NCBI GenBank assembly: GCA_051000715.1
Contig: JBPCOB010000144.1
Span: forward strand, 1-24,027
Length of the DNA stretch: 24,027 bases
Direction: 5' to 3'
DNA from: JBPCOB01 sp051000715
GTDB lineage: Bacteria; Actinomycetota; Actinomycetes; JALYNC01
Under the pieces are notes generated by a model. It saw only the letters and a list, made by a program, of their open reading frames with translations, searched no databases and was not told where the DNA came from. This document shows positions 7,775 to 15,534 of the stretch, piece after piece. Each line of letters opens with the position of its first letter. Position 1 is the first letter of the stretch. Both the position numbers and the translations under genes were made by a program.

Positions 7775-8917
7775 ATGGCCGACAGGTTGGCCGACACCAT
7801 CCCCCTGGGCCAGCCGACGTTCGGTGACGAGGAGCTCACGGCTGTGGCCGCGGTGCTGCGGTCGGGCTGGGTCGCCGGGCAGGGCCCGACCGGGCGCGCG
7901 TTCGAGCAACGGTTCGCGGCGCTGTGCGGCAGCCGGCACGCTCTCGCCGTCAACAACTGCACCGCAGCCTTGCACCTGGTCTTCGCGGGGTACGGCGCGG
8001 GCCCCGGCGACGAGGTGATCGTCGCCGACTACACGTTCCCGGCGACCGGCCACGCGGTGATGTACACCGGCGCGACGCCGGTCTTCGCCGACGTACGGCC
8101 GGACATCTGGACGGTCGAGCCCGCGGCCGCCGAGGCCGCGATCACCCCTCGGACAGTCGGCATCGTGGCCGTCGACGCGTTCGGTCAGCCCGCCGACTAC
8201 GACGAGCTGCGAGTGATCGCGAGCCGGCACGGCCTGTGGCTCGTTCAGGACGCGGCCTGCTCAGCCGGCGCCACCTACCGCGGCCGCCCGGCGGGCAGCC
8301 TTGGCGACGCCGCCTGCTTCAGCTTCCACGGCCGCAAGGGCATCACCTCGGGTGAGGGCGGAGCGATCACCACCGACGACGACGCGCTCGCCGCAAAGAC
8401 CCGCAAGCTGCACTTCTTCGGACTCGACAGCGCGTTCGCCCGAGCCGGGTCGAGCGAGCTGCCGGTCCCCGTCTTCGACGAGCTCGGCTACAACTACAAG
8501 CTGTCCGAGATCGCGGCTGCCGTCGTCTCGGTGCAGCTGGACCGCTTGCCGGAGCTGCTGCGAGCCCGCCATCGGGTGGCGGCCGGGTACGGCGAGCTGC
8601 TAGGCGACCTCGAGCAGCTGGTGCTGCCGGTGCAGCTGGCGGATCGGCGCACTGTATGGCAGTCCTACGTGCTGACGCTCTCGGCCGGCATCGACCGCGG
8701 GCGCGTCGCCGGGGAGCTGCGCAGCCGGGGCATCCAGTGCACGTTCGGCACCTACGCTTCACACGTGCAGCCCCTCTACGGCGACCGCCCCCCGTGCCCC
8801 GTGTCCGCCGATGTCTTCCGGCGCCACCTGGCCATCCCGATGCACGCGAACCTGACCGACGCGCAGGTGGAGATCGTCGCGAAGGCCGTGCGCGAAGCGG
8901 TCCAGCAGCAGGCCTGA
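7775..8917 (+). CDS. DegT/DnrJ/EryC1/StrS-family PLP-dependent sugar aminotransferase
   Basis: It probably transfers an amino group from glutamate to a keto-sugar nucleotide. The ATG at 7775 is chosen for its AAGGAG Shine-Dalgarno four bases upstream; a longer in-frame start at 7658 would run into lhgO. The 380-residue protein shows the family marks in order: SGWVAGQGPTGRAFEQRFA, AVNNCTAALHLV, DEVIVADYTFPATGHAV, VDAFGQPADYDEL, Asp159 in LVQDAACSAGA (pyridine nitrogen) and the PLP lysine Lys188 in CFSFHGRKGITSGEGG. NYKLSEIAAAV is also present. It heads a four-gene operon with an epimerase/dehydratase, an acyltransferase and a glycosyltransferase, so its product likely ends up in a surface glycan. 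The exact sugar cannot be told from sequence. Confidence 0.94.
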   Translation: MADRLADTIPLGQPTFGDEELTAVAAVLRSGWVAGQGPTGRAFEQRFAALCGSRHALAVNNCTAALHLVFAGYGAGPGDEVIVADYTFPATGHAVMYTGATPVFADVRPDIWTVEPAAAEAAITPRTVGIVAVDAFGQPADYDELRVIASRHGLWLVQDAACSAGATYRGRPAGSLGDAACFSFHGRKGITSGEGGAITTDDDALAAKTRKLHFFGLDSAFARAGSSELPVPVFDELGYNYKLSEIAAAVVSVQLDRLPELLRARHRVAAGYGELLGDLEQLVLPVQLADRRTVWQSYVLTLSAGIDRGRVAGELRSRGIQCTFGTYASHVQPLYGDRPPCPVSADVFRRHLAIPMHANLTDAQVEIVAKAVREAVQQQA

Positions 8918-8989
8918 CCCGTCACGGTCGTGCGACGCCGGCGACCACCGACCACCGACCCGCGACCACCAACCCGCCGAGGAGCCCGA

Positions 8990-9931
8990 ATGCCCATGTC
9001 CACGCCCGGCACGGTCTTCTTCACCGGGGGGGCCGGTTTCATCGGGATGCACGTCGTCCCGCTGCTGCTCGACCGGGGCTACCGGGTGCGGATCTTCGAC
9101 AACATGTCGCGGGGCGACCGGGACGAGGTCGGGCGGTTGGTCGAAACGCGCGCGGTGGAACTCGTCGACCAGGACGTCCGGTACGGCGGAGCTGTCCACA
9201 ACGCGATGCGCGGCTGCGAATTCGTCATCCACTTCGCCGCGATGAGCATCAACAAGAGCCAGGCCGACCCGTACGAGAGCATCGACGTGAACATGGTCGG
9301 CAACCACAATGTCTTCGCCGCAGCAGCGGACCACGGCGTACGCCGGACCGTCTTCGCCTCCAGCGCATCGGTCTACGGCGACCCGCAGAAGCTGCCGATG
9401 TCGGAGGACGACGAGCTCCACCCGCTGACGCCGTACTGCATCAGCAAGCGCGCGGGCGAGGATCTGCTGGGCTACTACTCACGCCGCAGCGGCCTGTCCT
9501 GGACGGCGCTGCGGTTCTTCAACGTCTACGGCCCCGGGCAGAAGACGACCGCCTACTACACGTCGGTCATTAACCACTTCGTCAACCGCCTGCGCAACGG
9601 CGAACCGCCGGTGATCGACGGCAAGGGCGAGCAGTCGATGGACTTCGTGCACGTGCACGACGTCGCCCGGGCGACGGTGCTCGCGCTGGAGGCGGAGGGC
9701 TCCAACCTGCCGGTCAACGTCGGTACCGGCGTCGACACGTCGGTGGCCCGGCTGGCCGAGATCCTGATCGACGCGGTCGGCATCGACGTCGAGCCGCGGT
9801 TCAACCCCAGGGACGTGCTCGTGTCGCGGCGCGCGGCGGACACCCGGCGGGCCCGCGACGTCCTGGGTTTCGAGGCGACCATCACCGTCGAAGAGGGCAT
9901 GACCGACCTGGTGAAGCGGTCGCTGGCGTGA
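8990..9931 (+). CDS. NAD-dependent sugar-nucleotide epimerase/dehydratase
   Basis: An extended short-chain dehydrogenase of the type that includes UDP-glucose 4-epimerase. ATG 8990 follows a GAGGAG Shine-Dalgarno; a second ATG two codons later is possible. The Rossmann motif GGAGFIG sits at about residues 13-19, the catalytic serine region is FASSASVYGDP, and the Tyr-Lys pair is in TPYCISKRAGED (Tyr149, Lys153). RFFNVYGPGQ and FVHVHDVARA are standard later motifs. At 313 residues it has the family's usual length. It lies 72 bases after the aminotransferase and overlaps the next gene by four bases (GTGA), so it is part of one operon. It may make the keto or epimerised sugar used by the neighbouring aminotransferase. 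Epimerase and dehydratase activities cannot be separated by eye. Confidence 0.93.
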   Translation: MPMSTPGTVFFTGGAGFIGMHVVPLLLDRGYRVRIFDNMSRGDRDEVGRLVETRAVELVDQDVRYGGAVHNAMRGCEFVIHFAAMSINKSQADPYESIDVNMVGNHNVFAAAADHGVRRTVFASSASVYGDPQKLPMSEDDELHPLTPYCISKRAGEDLLGYYSRRSGLSWTALRFFNVYGPGQKTTAYYTSVINHFVNRLRNGEPPVIDGKGEQSMDFVHVHDVARATVLALEAEGSNLPVNVGTGVDTSVARLAEILIDAVGIDVEPRFNPRDVLVSRRAADTRRARDVLGFEATITVEEGMTDLVKRSLA

Positions 9932-10395
9932 CCGGGGCGACTCCCCCGGACCGGGGCGGGTTCCCACCCAACCCCTGGAACCCGCACGCCTGGGTGATCG
10001 GCGATCCGGAGGTGGGCCCGGGAACCTGGATCGGCGCCTTCACGGTCATCGACGGCTCCGGCGGCCTGCGGATCGGCGCCGGCTGCGATGTGAGCTGCGG
10101 CGCGCAGATCTACACCCATGCCAGCGTCAAGCGCTGCGTCTCAGGGCGCAGCTACCCGACCGTCGACCGCCGCCCGACCACGATCGGCGACCGCGTCTTC
10201 ATCGGGGCAGCAGCGGTGGTCAGCATGGGGGTCACGATCGGCGACGAGTCCGTGGTCGCCGCCGGCGCGGTCGTCACCGACGACGTACCGGCCCGCACGG
10301 TGGTGGCCGGCGTACCGGCCCGGCCGGTGTCACGGGTGGTGGTCGAAGGCGGCGACGTACGGTACGAGCCGCTCGACGCCGGCGACCGCGGCTGA
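9928..10395 (+). CDS. Left-handed beta-helix (hexapeptide-repeat) acyltransferase
   Basis: Probably an O- or N-acetyltransferase acting on a sugar of the same pathway. The GTG at 9928 overlaps the stop of the epimerase gene as GTGA. The 155 residues carry hexapeptide repeats such as GTWIGAFTVIDGSGGLRIGAGC, with a candidate active-site histidine in QIYTHASVKR. These are followed by TIGDRVFIGAAAVVSMGVTI and the family's closing pattern AAGAVVTDDVPARTVVAGVPA. No signal peptide or membrane segment is present. The next gene begins inside its TGA (TGATG), so translation of the two is coupled. WbpD-like enzymes, which acetylate the 3-amino group made by WbpE, have the same fold, but the substrate here is not known. 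Confidence 0.9.
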   Translation: MTGATPPDRGGFPPNPWNPHAWVIGDPEVGPGTWIGAFTVIDGSGGLRIGAGCDVSCGAQIYTHASVKRCVSGRSYPTVDRRPTTIGDRVFIGAAAVVSMGVTIGDESVVAAGAVVTDDVPARTVVAGVPARPVSRVVVEGGDVRYEPLDAGDRG

Positions 10396-11594
10396 TGCGC
10401 ATCGCCGTCGCCAACAACTTCTACCCGCCGCGGGTCGGCGGCAGTTCCCACCTCTCGGACGCACTCGCCCGGGGCTACGCCCGGTCGGGTCACGAGGTGC
10501 TCGTGCTGACCTGCGCGTACGCCGACGCGCCTGCCGAGGAGCATCGAGACGGCCTGCGGATCGTCCGGCTGCCGGCGTACTCAATTCCGCAGACCCGCCT
10601 CTCGGTCAGCTTCGACATCGCGTTCACGCTTCGTCCCGCGCTGCCGGGCGCCGTCACCCGACTGCTCGACGACTTCCGCCCGGACGTCATCCACCAGCAC
10701 GGGCAGTTCTTCGACCTGACCTGGGCGACCGGCCTGTACGCCCGGCACCGTGGCGTGCCGGCCCTGCTATCGGTCCACACCCGGCTGGAGAACCCGAAGG
10801 CGCACTACCGCGGCATCTTCCGCTGGCTGGACGCACTGCTGGTCGCGCCGGTGCTGCGCACGTACCGGCCGCGGATAGTGGTGATGGACGTGCAGATGGA
10901 CGAGTACATCCGGTCCCGCTACCGGGGCGCGTACGCCGGCCTGGACTACATCCCGGTCGGTGTCGAACCGGACGCGGTTCGGGGCGGCGACGCCGCCGTG
11001 GTCCGGGCCCGCCACGGACTGGCCGACGCGCCGCTCGTCCTGTCACTCGGGCACGTCATCCCGCTGCGCGACCGGGTCGCGCTGGTCGAGGCGCTGCCCG
11101 CGGTGCTCGCCCGTGCCCCGGCGACCCGGCTGCTCGTCGTGGGCCACTTGTACTACGAGCTCTTCCTGCAACGGGCCCGGCAGCTGGGTGTCGAGGATGC
11201 GGTCGTGACCGTCGGTGCGGTGCCCAAGACCGAGATTCGGCACTACCTCGCGGCGGCGGCCGTCGAGGCTCACGACCTGCAGGGCTACGGGCTGGGCACG
11301 GCCAGCCTCGAGAGCATGGCCGCCGGCGTACCGGTCGTCGCGGCGGTTCGACCCGACAACTTCCCGGGCGTCGAGCTGTTGAGCGGATCCAACTGCGTGC
11401 TGGTCCCGGTCGGCGAGCCGGCCGCTCTGGCCCGCGAGATCGCGTGGCTGCTCGAGGACGACGAGGCGCGGACGCGGATCGGCGCCGCAGGCCGGCGGCT
11501 CGTTGCCGAGCACTTCACGATGGACGGCGTGCTCGAGAAGCATCTGGGAGTGCTCGGTGCGCTGGCCGCCGGCCGCCGCAGCGTGCGCAGATAG
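10395..11594 (+). CDS. GT4-family glycosyltransferase
   Basis: A retaining GT-B glycosyltransferase, 399 residues, cytosolic face. The ATG overlaps the preceding stop by one base. The N-terminal domain begins MRIAVANNFYPPRVGGSS, the usual glycine-rich acceptor loop, and includes DVIHQHGQFFDL and LLSVHTRLENP. The C-terminal nucleotide-sugar domain has YIPVGVEPDAVRGG and VLSLGHVIPLRDRVALVEAL. The GT4 signature is QGYGLGTASLESMAAGVPVVAA, with the second glutamate of the E-x7-E motif in SLESM and a Glu or His-Asp upstream in VEAHDLQG. It ends the four-gene operon and meets the Gfo/Idh/MocA gene tail to tail with a gap of nine bases. Donor and acceptor sugars are unknown. Confidence 0.93.
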   Translation: MRIAVANNFYPPRVGGSSHLSDALARGYARSGHEVLVLTCAYADAPAEEHRDGLRIVRLPAYSIPQTRLSVSFDIAFTLRPALPGAVTRLLDDFRPDVIHQHGQFFDLTWATGLYARHRGVPALLSVHTRLENPKAHYRGIFRWLDALLVAPVLRTYRPRIVVMDVQMDEYIRSRYRGAYAGLDYIPVGVEPDAVRGGDAAVVRARHGLADAPLVLSLGHVIPLRDRVALVEALPAVLARAPATRLLVVGHLYYELFLQRARQLGVEDAVVTVGAVPKTEIRHYLAAAAVEAHDLQGYGLGTASLESMAAGVPVVAAVRPDNFPGVELLSGSNCVLVPVGEPAALAREIAWLLEDDEARTRIGAAGRRLVAEHFTMDGVLEKHLGVLGALAAGRRSVRR

Positions 11595-11624
11595 GCGGGA
11601 ACGTCAGGCGGCCCCCGCTGCGGC
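11575..11624. terminator. Possible bidirectional terminator between converging genes
   Basis: GCCGCAGCG at 11575-11583 is the exact reverse complement of CGCTGCGGC at 11616-11624. The loop of 32 bases spans both stop codons. There is no T-run, and the large loop makes this a weak call. Confidence 0.3.
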
Positions 11625-12566
11625 CCCCACCTGCATGACGACGCGGTGCGCCGGCAGGATGGTGTCGCGCTCCTCGTCGGGATCGGCAGAGCCGGACAAC
11701 AGGTCGATGAACCGGTCGAGCTGCGCGGCCAGTGGCTCCCGTGACGACACGAGCGCCGGAATCTCGATGATCGTCTGCTGCTTGTAGGACAGCCCGTCCG
11801 GGCTGGCCTCGTTGCCCACGTGTCGGTAGATCGTCACCGTGTTCCGCAGCATGTCGACCTCGATCAGTCGGTCCAGCTCGGCGATCGTGCAGCTGCGGAC
11901 CTTGCGCTGGTCGAGCCGGCTGGCCGACAGGCTCGCCACCATGCCGTCCGGGAAGGTGAGCAGGGCCGTCGCGACGTCCTCCGAGGTCGGCTCGGAGTCC
12001 GGATGCAAGTAGCCGAGCACACCGCGGACGCAGGACGGCTCGGTGCCCGAGAGCCGCAACACGGTGTCGATGTCGTGGATGAGCAGGTCCGACGCGACAC
12101 CGGTGCGAATCCGCGCCACGTACGGCGAGTGGCGCACGGAGCTCACATGGACGGGCGCCGCGACGAGCCGCATCACCGTCAGAATGGCCGGGTTGTAGCG
12201 CTCCAGCAGCCCGCACATCAACGGGACGCCGGCATCGGCCGAACAGCGGACCAGGTTCTCGGCGTCCTCGAGCCGGTCCGCCAGCGGCTTCTCGACGAGC
12301 AGCGGCAGCCCGCGGCGCAGCAGCTCGGTGCCGACTCCGGGGTGTGTCTCGGTGGCAGAGGCCACGACGACACCGTCGACCCCGGTCAGCCCGTCGATGT
12401 CCGGCACCCAGGAGGCGGCGTACCGCTCGGCCGTGTCCCGTCCCACCGAGCGGCGCGGGTCCACCACGGTGACCAGCTCCGCCCGCTCCGACTGGGCGAT
12501 GACCCGCGCGTGCAGGGACCCCATCGACCCGGCACCGACGAGACCGATGCGGTAAGGGCGGCCCAT
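11604..12566 (-). CDS. Gfo/Idh/MocA-family NAD-dependent sugar dehydrogenase (WbpB/GnnA-like)
   Basis: Probably oxidises C3 of a nucleotide sugar to the 3-keto form for the aminotransferase encoded just upstream. The 320-residue protein starts at ATG 12566. It shows RIGLVGAGSMGSLHARVI (Rossmann glycines), ASATETH and the conserved Glu-Lys-Pro at residues 92-94 in LLVEKPLADRLEDAE. CGLLERYNPA and the catalytic-region pattern ASDLLIHDIDTVLRLSG follow. The last two are what I associate with the WbpB/GnnA branch. The aminotransferase gene ends one base before this start, so they form one transcription unit. WbpB enzymes keep NAD(H) bound and use 2-oxoglutarate to re-oxidise it. Other Gfo/Idh/MocA activities, such as inositol or deoxysugar dehydrogenase, remain possible. 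Confidence 0.9.
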   Translation of the reverse strand: MGRPYRIGLVGAGSMGSLHARVIAQSERAELVTVVDPRRSVGRDTAERYAASWVPDIDGLTGVDGVVVASATETHPGVGTELLRRGLPLLVEKPLADRLEDAENLVRCSADAGVPLMCGLLERYNPAILTVMRLVAAPVHVSSVRHSPYVARIRTGVASDLLIHDIDTVLRLSGTEPSCVRGVLGYLHPDSEPTSEDVATALLTFPDGMVASLSASRLDQRKVRSCTIAELDRLIEVDMLRNTVTIYRHVGNEASPDGLSYKQQTIIEIPALVSSREPLAAQLDRFIDLLSGSADPDEERDTILPAHRVVMQVGAAAGAA

Positions 12567-12567
12567 C

Positions 12568-13674
12568 TCAGGCCTTCAACACTTCTCGCACCACGTCGAT
12601 GACCGTGCCGAGATCGTCCTCGGTGAGCCGGGGGTGGACGGGCAGCGACACCGCCCGGGCGGCGGCTGCGGTCGCAACCGGCACGTCCGAGGCCCGCACC
12701 CGGGGAGAGTCCCGGTAGCAGTCGTAGTCGAAGACCACCCGCGGGTAGTAGATCCCGCAGCCCACCCCCCGCTTGCGCAGGCGCTCGGCGAACTCGTCCC
12801 GGGTCACCGGCGACTCCTCGGTCACGAGGACGGTGAACTGGTGCCAAACGTGGCCCCGGCCCGGTAGCTGCCCCGGGACGCGCAGGCCCGCGATGCCGGA
12901 CAGGGCCTCGATCAACCTGGCGGCGTTGGCCCGGCGGCGGGCCGTGGTCTGCTCCAGCCGGGCGAGCTGCGGAAGCGCGATCGCCGCCTGCAGCTCGGTC
13001 ATCCGGTAGTTGTGGCCGGCGACCTCGTAGACGTAGCGCTCGCGCATGCCCTGGTTGCGGAGCACGCGCAGGCGGTCCGCCAGGCTGTCGTCGTCCGTGG
13101 TGATCATGCCGCCCTCGCCCGTGGTGACGTTCTTCGTCCCGTAGAACGAGAAGCAGCCGAGGCCGAAGCTACCGGCGCGACGCCCGCAGACGGTGGCCGC
13201 ATGCGCCTGAGCGGCGTCCTCGACGACGTGCAGGCCGTGTCGCTGGGCGATCGCCGTCACCGCAGCCATGTCCGCGCACTGGCCGTACAGGTGCACCGGC
13301 ATGAGCACCCGCGTGCGCGGACCGACCGCCGCCTCCACCGCGTTCGGGTCGACGCAGAAGTCCTCCTCCCGGATGTCGGCGAACACGGCCGTTGCCCCGG
13401 CCTCGAGAATCGCGTTGAGGGTCGCGACGAAGGTGAACGGCGACGTGACCACCTCGTCGCCCGGCCGCAGATCGAGCACCTGCAGGGCGGCGACGAGGGC
13501 CGTCGTGCCGTTGTTGACAGCGACGCCGTGCCGCACCCCGGTGAGTTCGGCGAACTCCTCCTCGAACCGCCGGACCTTGGGGCCCTGGGCGAGCATCCCG
13601 GAGGCCAAGACCTCGAGAACGAGCCCCTCCGCGCCGGAGACGTCGACGGCGGAGACCGGGATCAAGGGCAGCAC
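12568..13674 (-). CDS. DegT/DnrJ/EryC1/StrS-family aminotransferase (WbpE/GnnB-like)
   Basis: A PLP enzyme that probably aminates the 3-keto sugar nucleotide made by the adjoining dehydrogenase. I chose a GTG at 13674, with GAGG a few bases upstream; a TTG one codon earlier is in frame. Marks in order: SGMLAQGPKVRRFEEEFAEL, AVNNGTTALVAALQ, DEVVTSPFTFVATLNAIL, PVHLYGQCADM, Asp153 in VEDAAQAHAA, PLP Lys181 in SFYGTKNVTTGEGG and NYRMTELQAAIALPQL. At 368 residues it is of normal length. The HLYGQ pattern is shared with WbpE-type 3-aminotransferases. It differs clearly in sequence from the other DegT enzyme at 7775, so it is not a recent duplicate. It diverges from the LpxA-like gene. Confidence 0.93.
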   Translation of the reverse strand: MLPLIPVSAVDVSGAEGLVLEVLASGMLAQGPKVRRFEEEFAELTGVRHGVAVNNGTTALVAALQVLDLRPGDEVVTSPFTFVATLNAILEAGATAVFADIREEDFCVDPNAVEAAVGPRTRVLMPVHLYGQCADMAAVTAIAQRHGLHVVEDAAQAHAATVCGRRAGSFGLGCFSFYGTKNVTTGEGGMITTDDDSLADRLRVLRNQGMRERYVYEVAGHNYRMTELQAAIALPQLARLEQTTARRRANAARLIEALSGIAGLRVPGQLPGRGHVWHQFTVLVTEESPVTRDEFAERLRKRGVGCGIYYPRVVFDYDCYRDSPRVRASDVPVATAAAARAVSLPVHPRLTEDDLGTVIDVVREVLKA

Positions 13675-13703
13675 CAAACCTCGACGTTGACGTTGCGGCC
13701 CAT

Positions 13704-13711
13704 GCTAGCGT
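13704..13711 (+). promoter_or_regulatory. Possible extended -10 element for the LpxA-like gene
   Basis: Starting at base 13703, TGC followed by TAGCGT matches the extended -10 pattern TGnTAnnnT, 37 bases before the ATG at 13749. A TTGACG at 13687-13692 lies only 13 bases from it, too close for a normal -35. The 74-base gap between diverging genes must hold promoters for both. Confidence 0.25.
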
Positions 13712-13748
13712 CGCGCTCTCGCCGGGCCGGACGCCGAGCAGGGGGCAG

Positions 13749-14453
13749 ATGAACCGGGTCCACCCGACCGCGCTGATCGGTGCTGGCGTGGACCTGGGCG
13801 ACGGCAATGTGGTCGGCCCGTACGCGGTGCTCCTGGGCCCGGCGATCGTCGGCGACGCCAACTGGTTCGGTCCGCACGTGGTCGTCGGTACGCCTGGCGA
13901 GATCCGTGGTATCGACCACGGCGCCGCCTGGTTCCCCGAGGACGCCGACCGTGTCGGCACCGGAGTGCGGATCGGCGATCGCAATGTGCTGCGGGAGTAC
14001 ACAACCGTCCACCAGGGCCACTACGCAGTCACAGCGATCGGCGATGACTGCTACGTCATGAACAAGGGGTACGTCGGCCACGACGACGTGATCGTCGACT
14101 CGGTCACGATGGCCTCGTCGGTGACCTTGGGGGGTCACGTGCACGTCGGAGCCGGCGCGAACCTCGGCATGGGGGCGACCGTGCACCAGCGCCGGGTGGT
14201 GGGGCCCGGCGCGATGGTCGGCATGGGGGCGGTGGTGACGCGCGACGTGCCGCCGTACGCATTGGCGCATGGCACTCCCTGCAGGGTCCGCGGGGTGAAC
14301 CGGGCGGCGATCGAACGCGACGGCGTTCCCGACCGGGCGGCGGCGGAACTCGCGACGGCGTACGCAGCGGGCCGGGTGCCGTCGGCAGCGGAGGTCGGCA
14401 CCGGTCTCGCCGCCGCCTGGGCCTGGTGGTCGGCCGAGACAGCTGCCGGTTGA
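13749..14453 (+). CDS. LpxA-like acyltransferase (left-handed beta-helix)
   Basis: This resembles UDP-GlcNAc acyltransferase LpxA more than ordinary acetyltransferases. It starts at ATG 13749 behind a GGGGG run and has 234 residues, against about 260 for LpxA. The N-terminus NRVHPTALIGAGVDLGDGN is the LpxA type of opening. Later segments match LpxA in order: VRIGDRNVLREYTTVHQG, MNKGYVGHDDVIV, VTLGGHVHVGAGANLGMGA, TVHQRRVVGPGAMVGMGA and RDVPPYALAHGTPCRVRGVN. His111 (in GHDD) sits where E. coli LpxA has catalytic His125; His130 and His146 match two further conserved histidines. Actinomycetes lack lipid A, so the acceptor is more likely an amino-sugar nucleotide from the diverging dehydrogenase and aminotransferase genes. 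The acyl chain length cannot be predicted by eye. Confidence 0.85.
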   Translation: MNRVHPTALIGAGVDLGDGNVVGPYAVLLGPAIVGDANWFGPHVVVGTPGEIRGIDHGAAWFPEDADRVGTGVRIGDRNVLREYTTVHQGHYAVTAIGDDCYVMNKGYVGHDDVIVDSVTMASSVTLGGHVHVGAGANLGMGATVHQRRVVGPGAMVGMGAVVTRDVPPYALAHGTPCRVRGVNRAAIERDGVPDRAAAELATAYAAGRVPSAAEVGTGLAAAWAWWSAETAAG

Positions 14454-14473
14454 GCCGACCGCGGCGGTCCCCT

Positions 14474-14482
14474 TGCTACTCT
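14474..14482 (+). promoter_or_regulatory. Possible extended -10 element for the 14557-17142 pair
   Basis: TGC directly followed by TACTCT fits the extended -10 pattern TGnTAnnnT, about 75 bases before the GTG at 14557. It is similar to the element near 13706. No clear -35 is seen. Confidence 0.27.
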
Positions 14483-14556
14483 CGGCGGCAGCGCGCCGCC
14501 GCCCCGCTCGTTCCGTTTGAAATCCTCCTGGAGCTCTCCTGACCCTCGACACCGAC

Positions 14557-15525
14557 GTGTCCGTGACCACCGAGGAGTGGACGGGCTCCGGCAACGCCCT
14601 GCGTCGACTCGCCTTCGGCGCCCGTGTCCTGGTCGCGCTTCTGGTCATCGGGGCGGTCGGGTACGCCGTAGCGTCGCAGTGGTCCGAGGTACGGGCGGCC
14701 ATCACCTCGCTGGCCTGGTCGAGCGTTCTGCTCTCCGCTGCGGCCATCTTCGCCGGCACCGTCACCAGTGTGCTGGCCTGGCGCACTCTTCTCGCCGAAG
14801 AGGGGCAGCCCCTCTCGCCCCTGTCGGCGGGGCGGATCTTCCTCGTCGGCCAGCTCGGCAAGTACCTCCCGGGAAGCGTGTGGTCGATTGCGCTGCAGGT
14901 GGAGCTGGGGCGCCGCGCCGGCGTACCGAGAGCACGTGCCTTCACCACCTCGTTGGTCTGGGTCGGACTCAGCCTGTCGACGGCGTTGACGGTCGGGCTC
15001 CTCGGTCTCCCGGTGCTGGCTGCGGAAAGCTCCGGCAGGGGGTGGTGGTTGCTCGCCGCGCTCCCCCCCGCGTTGGTTGCCTCGCATCCGCGCGTCCTCA
15101 CCCGACTGGTCAACCTGGTCCTGCGCGGCGTGCGCAGGCCGCCACTGCCGCGACCGCTGACCTGGCGCGGCGTGTTGTCCGCCGCCGGCTGGCTGGGCCT
15201 GACCTGGACGTTCTTCGGCCTTCACCTGTGGCTGCTCGCGAACGCACTCGGCGCTCCCGGTCTGGGCGGCTTCGTGCGCTGCTTGGGTGGTTTCGCGCTT
15301 GCCATGGCGGCCGGCGTCCTGTTCCTGCTGGCCCCGTCGGGGGCGGGCGTGCGCGAGGCGCTGCTGGTGGCGGCCCTGAGTCCGGTGATGTCGCGGGGCC
15401 AGGCACTCGGTGTCGCCGTGGTGTCCCGAATGCTTTTCACGGCCGTGGATGTGGCCGCCGCCGGACTGGCGGCGTTGTCCGGGATCCGGCAGGTCCGCGT
15501 CGCGGCGCAGCCGCCGAGTCGCTAG
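14557..15525 (+). CDS. Integral membrane protein of the UPF0104/LPG-synthase-TM family (flippase-like)
   Basis: This 322-residue polytopic protein has about seven or eight hydrophobic helices. The family marks are GRIFLVGQLGKYLPGSVWSI at about 93-111 and the late segment LFLLAPSGAGVREALLVAAL, both of which I know from PF03706 proteins (lysylphosphatidylglycerol synthase membrane region, AglD-like). Proteins of this group have been linked to moving or building lipid-linked sugars and lipids. Biochemical roles are mostly unproven. The start is uncertain: GTG 14557 and GTG 14563 are in frame without a good Shine-Dalgarno. A GGAG at 14530 would fit a CTG start at 14539. It ends ten bases before the GT-C gene, so the two are probably one operon. 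Confidence 0.82.
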   Translation: MSVTTEEWTGSGNALRRLAFGARVLVALLVIGAVGYAVASQWSEVRAAITSLAWSSVLLSAAAIFAGTVTSVLAWRTLLAEEGQPLSPLSAGRIFLVGQLGKYLPGSVWSIALQVELGRRAGVPRARAFTTSLVWVGLSLSTALTVGLLGLPVLAAESSGRGWWLLAALPPALVASHPRVLTRLVNLVLRGVRRPPLPRPLTWRGVLSAAGWLGLTWTFFGLHLWLLANALGAPGLGGFVRCLGGFALAMAAGVLFLLAPSGAGVREALLVAALSPVMSRGQALGVAVVSRMLFTAVDVAAAGLAALSGIRQVRVAAQPPSR

Positions 15526-15534
15526 GGCGACGCG

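Noticed and set aside
6501..7775. 424-codon plus-strand open frame opposite lhgO
   Set aside because: Composition is His/Arg/Gln/Asp-rich shadow sequence, while the minus strand has a full FAD-oxidase.
13662..15113. 483-codon minus-strand open frame opposite the LpxA-like and UPF0104 genes
   Set aside because: Its translation has no recognisable domain and both opposite genes are well supported. Only its short last part was kept, as a leader-peptide idea.
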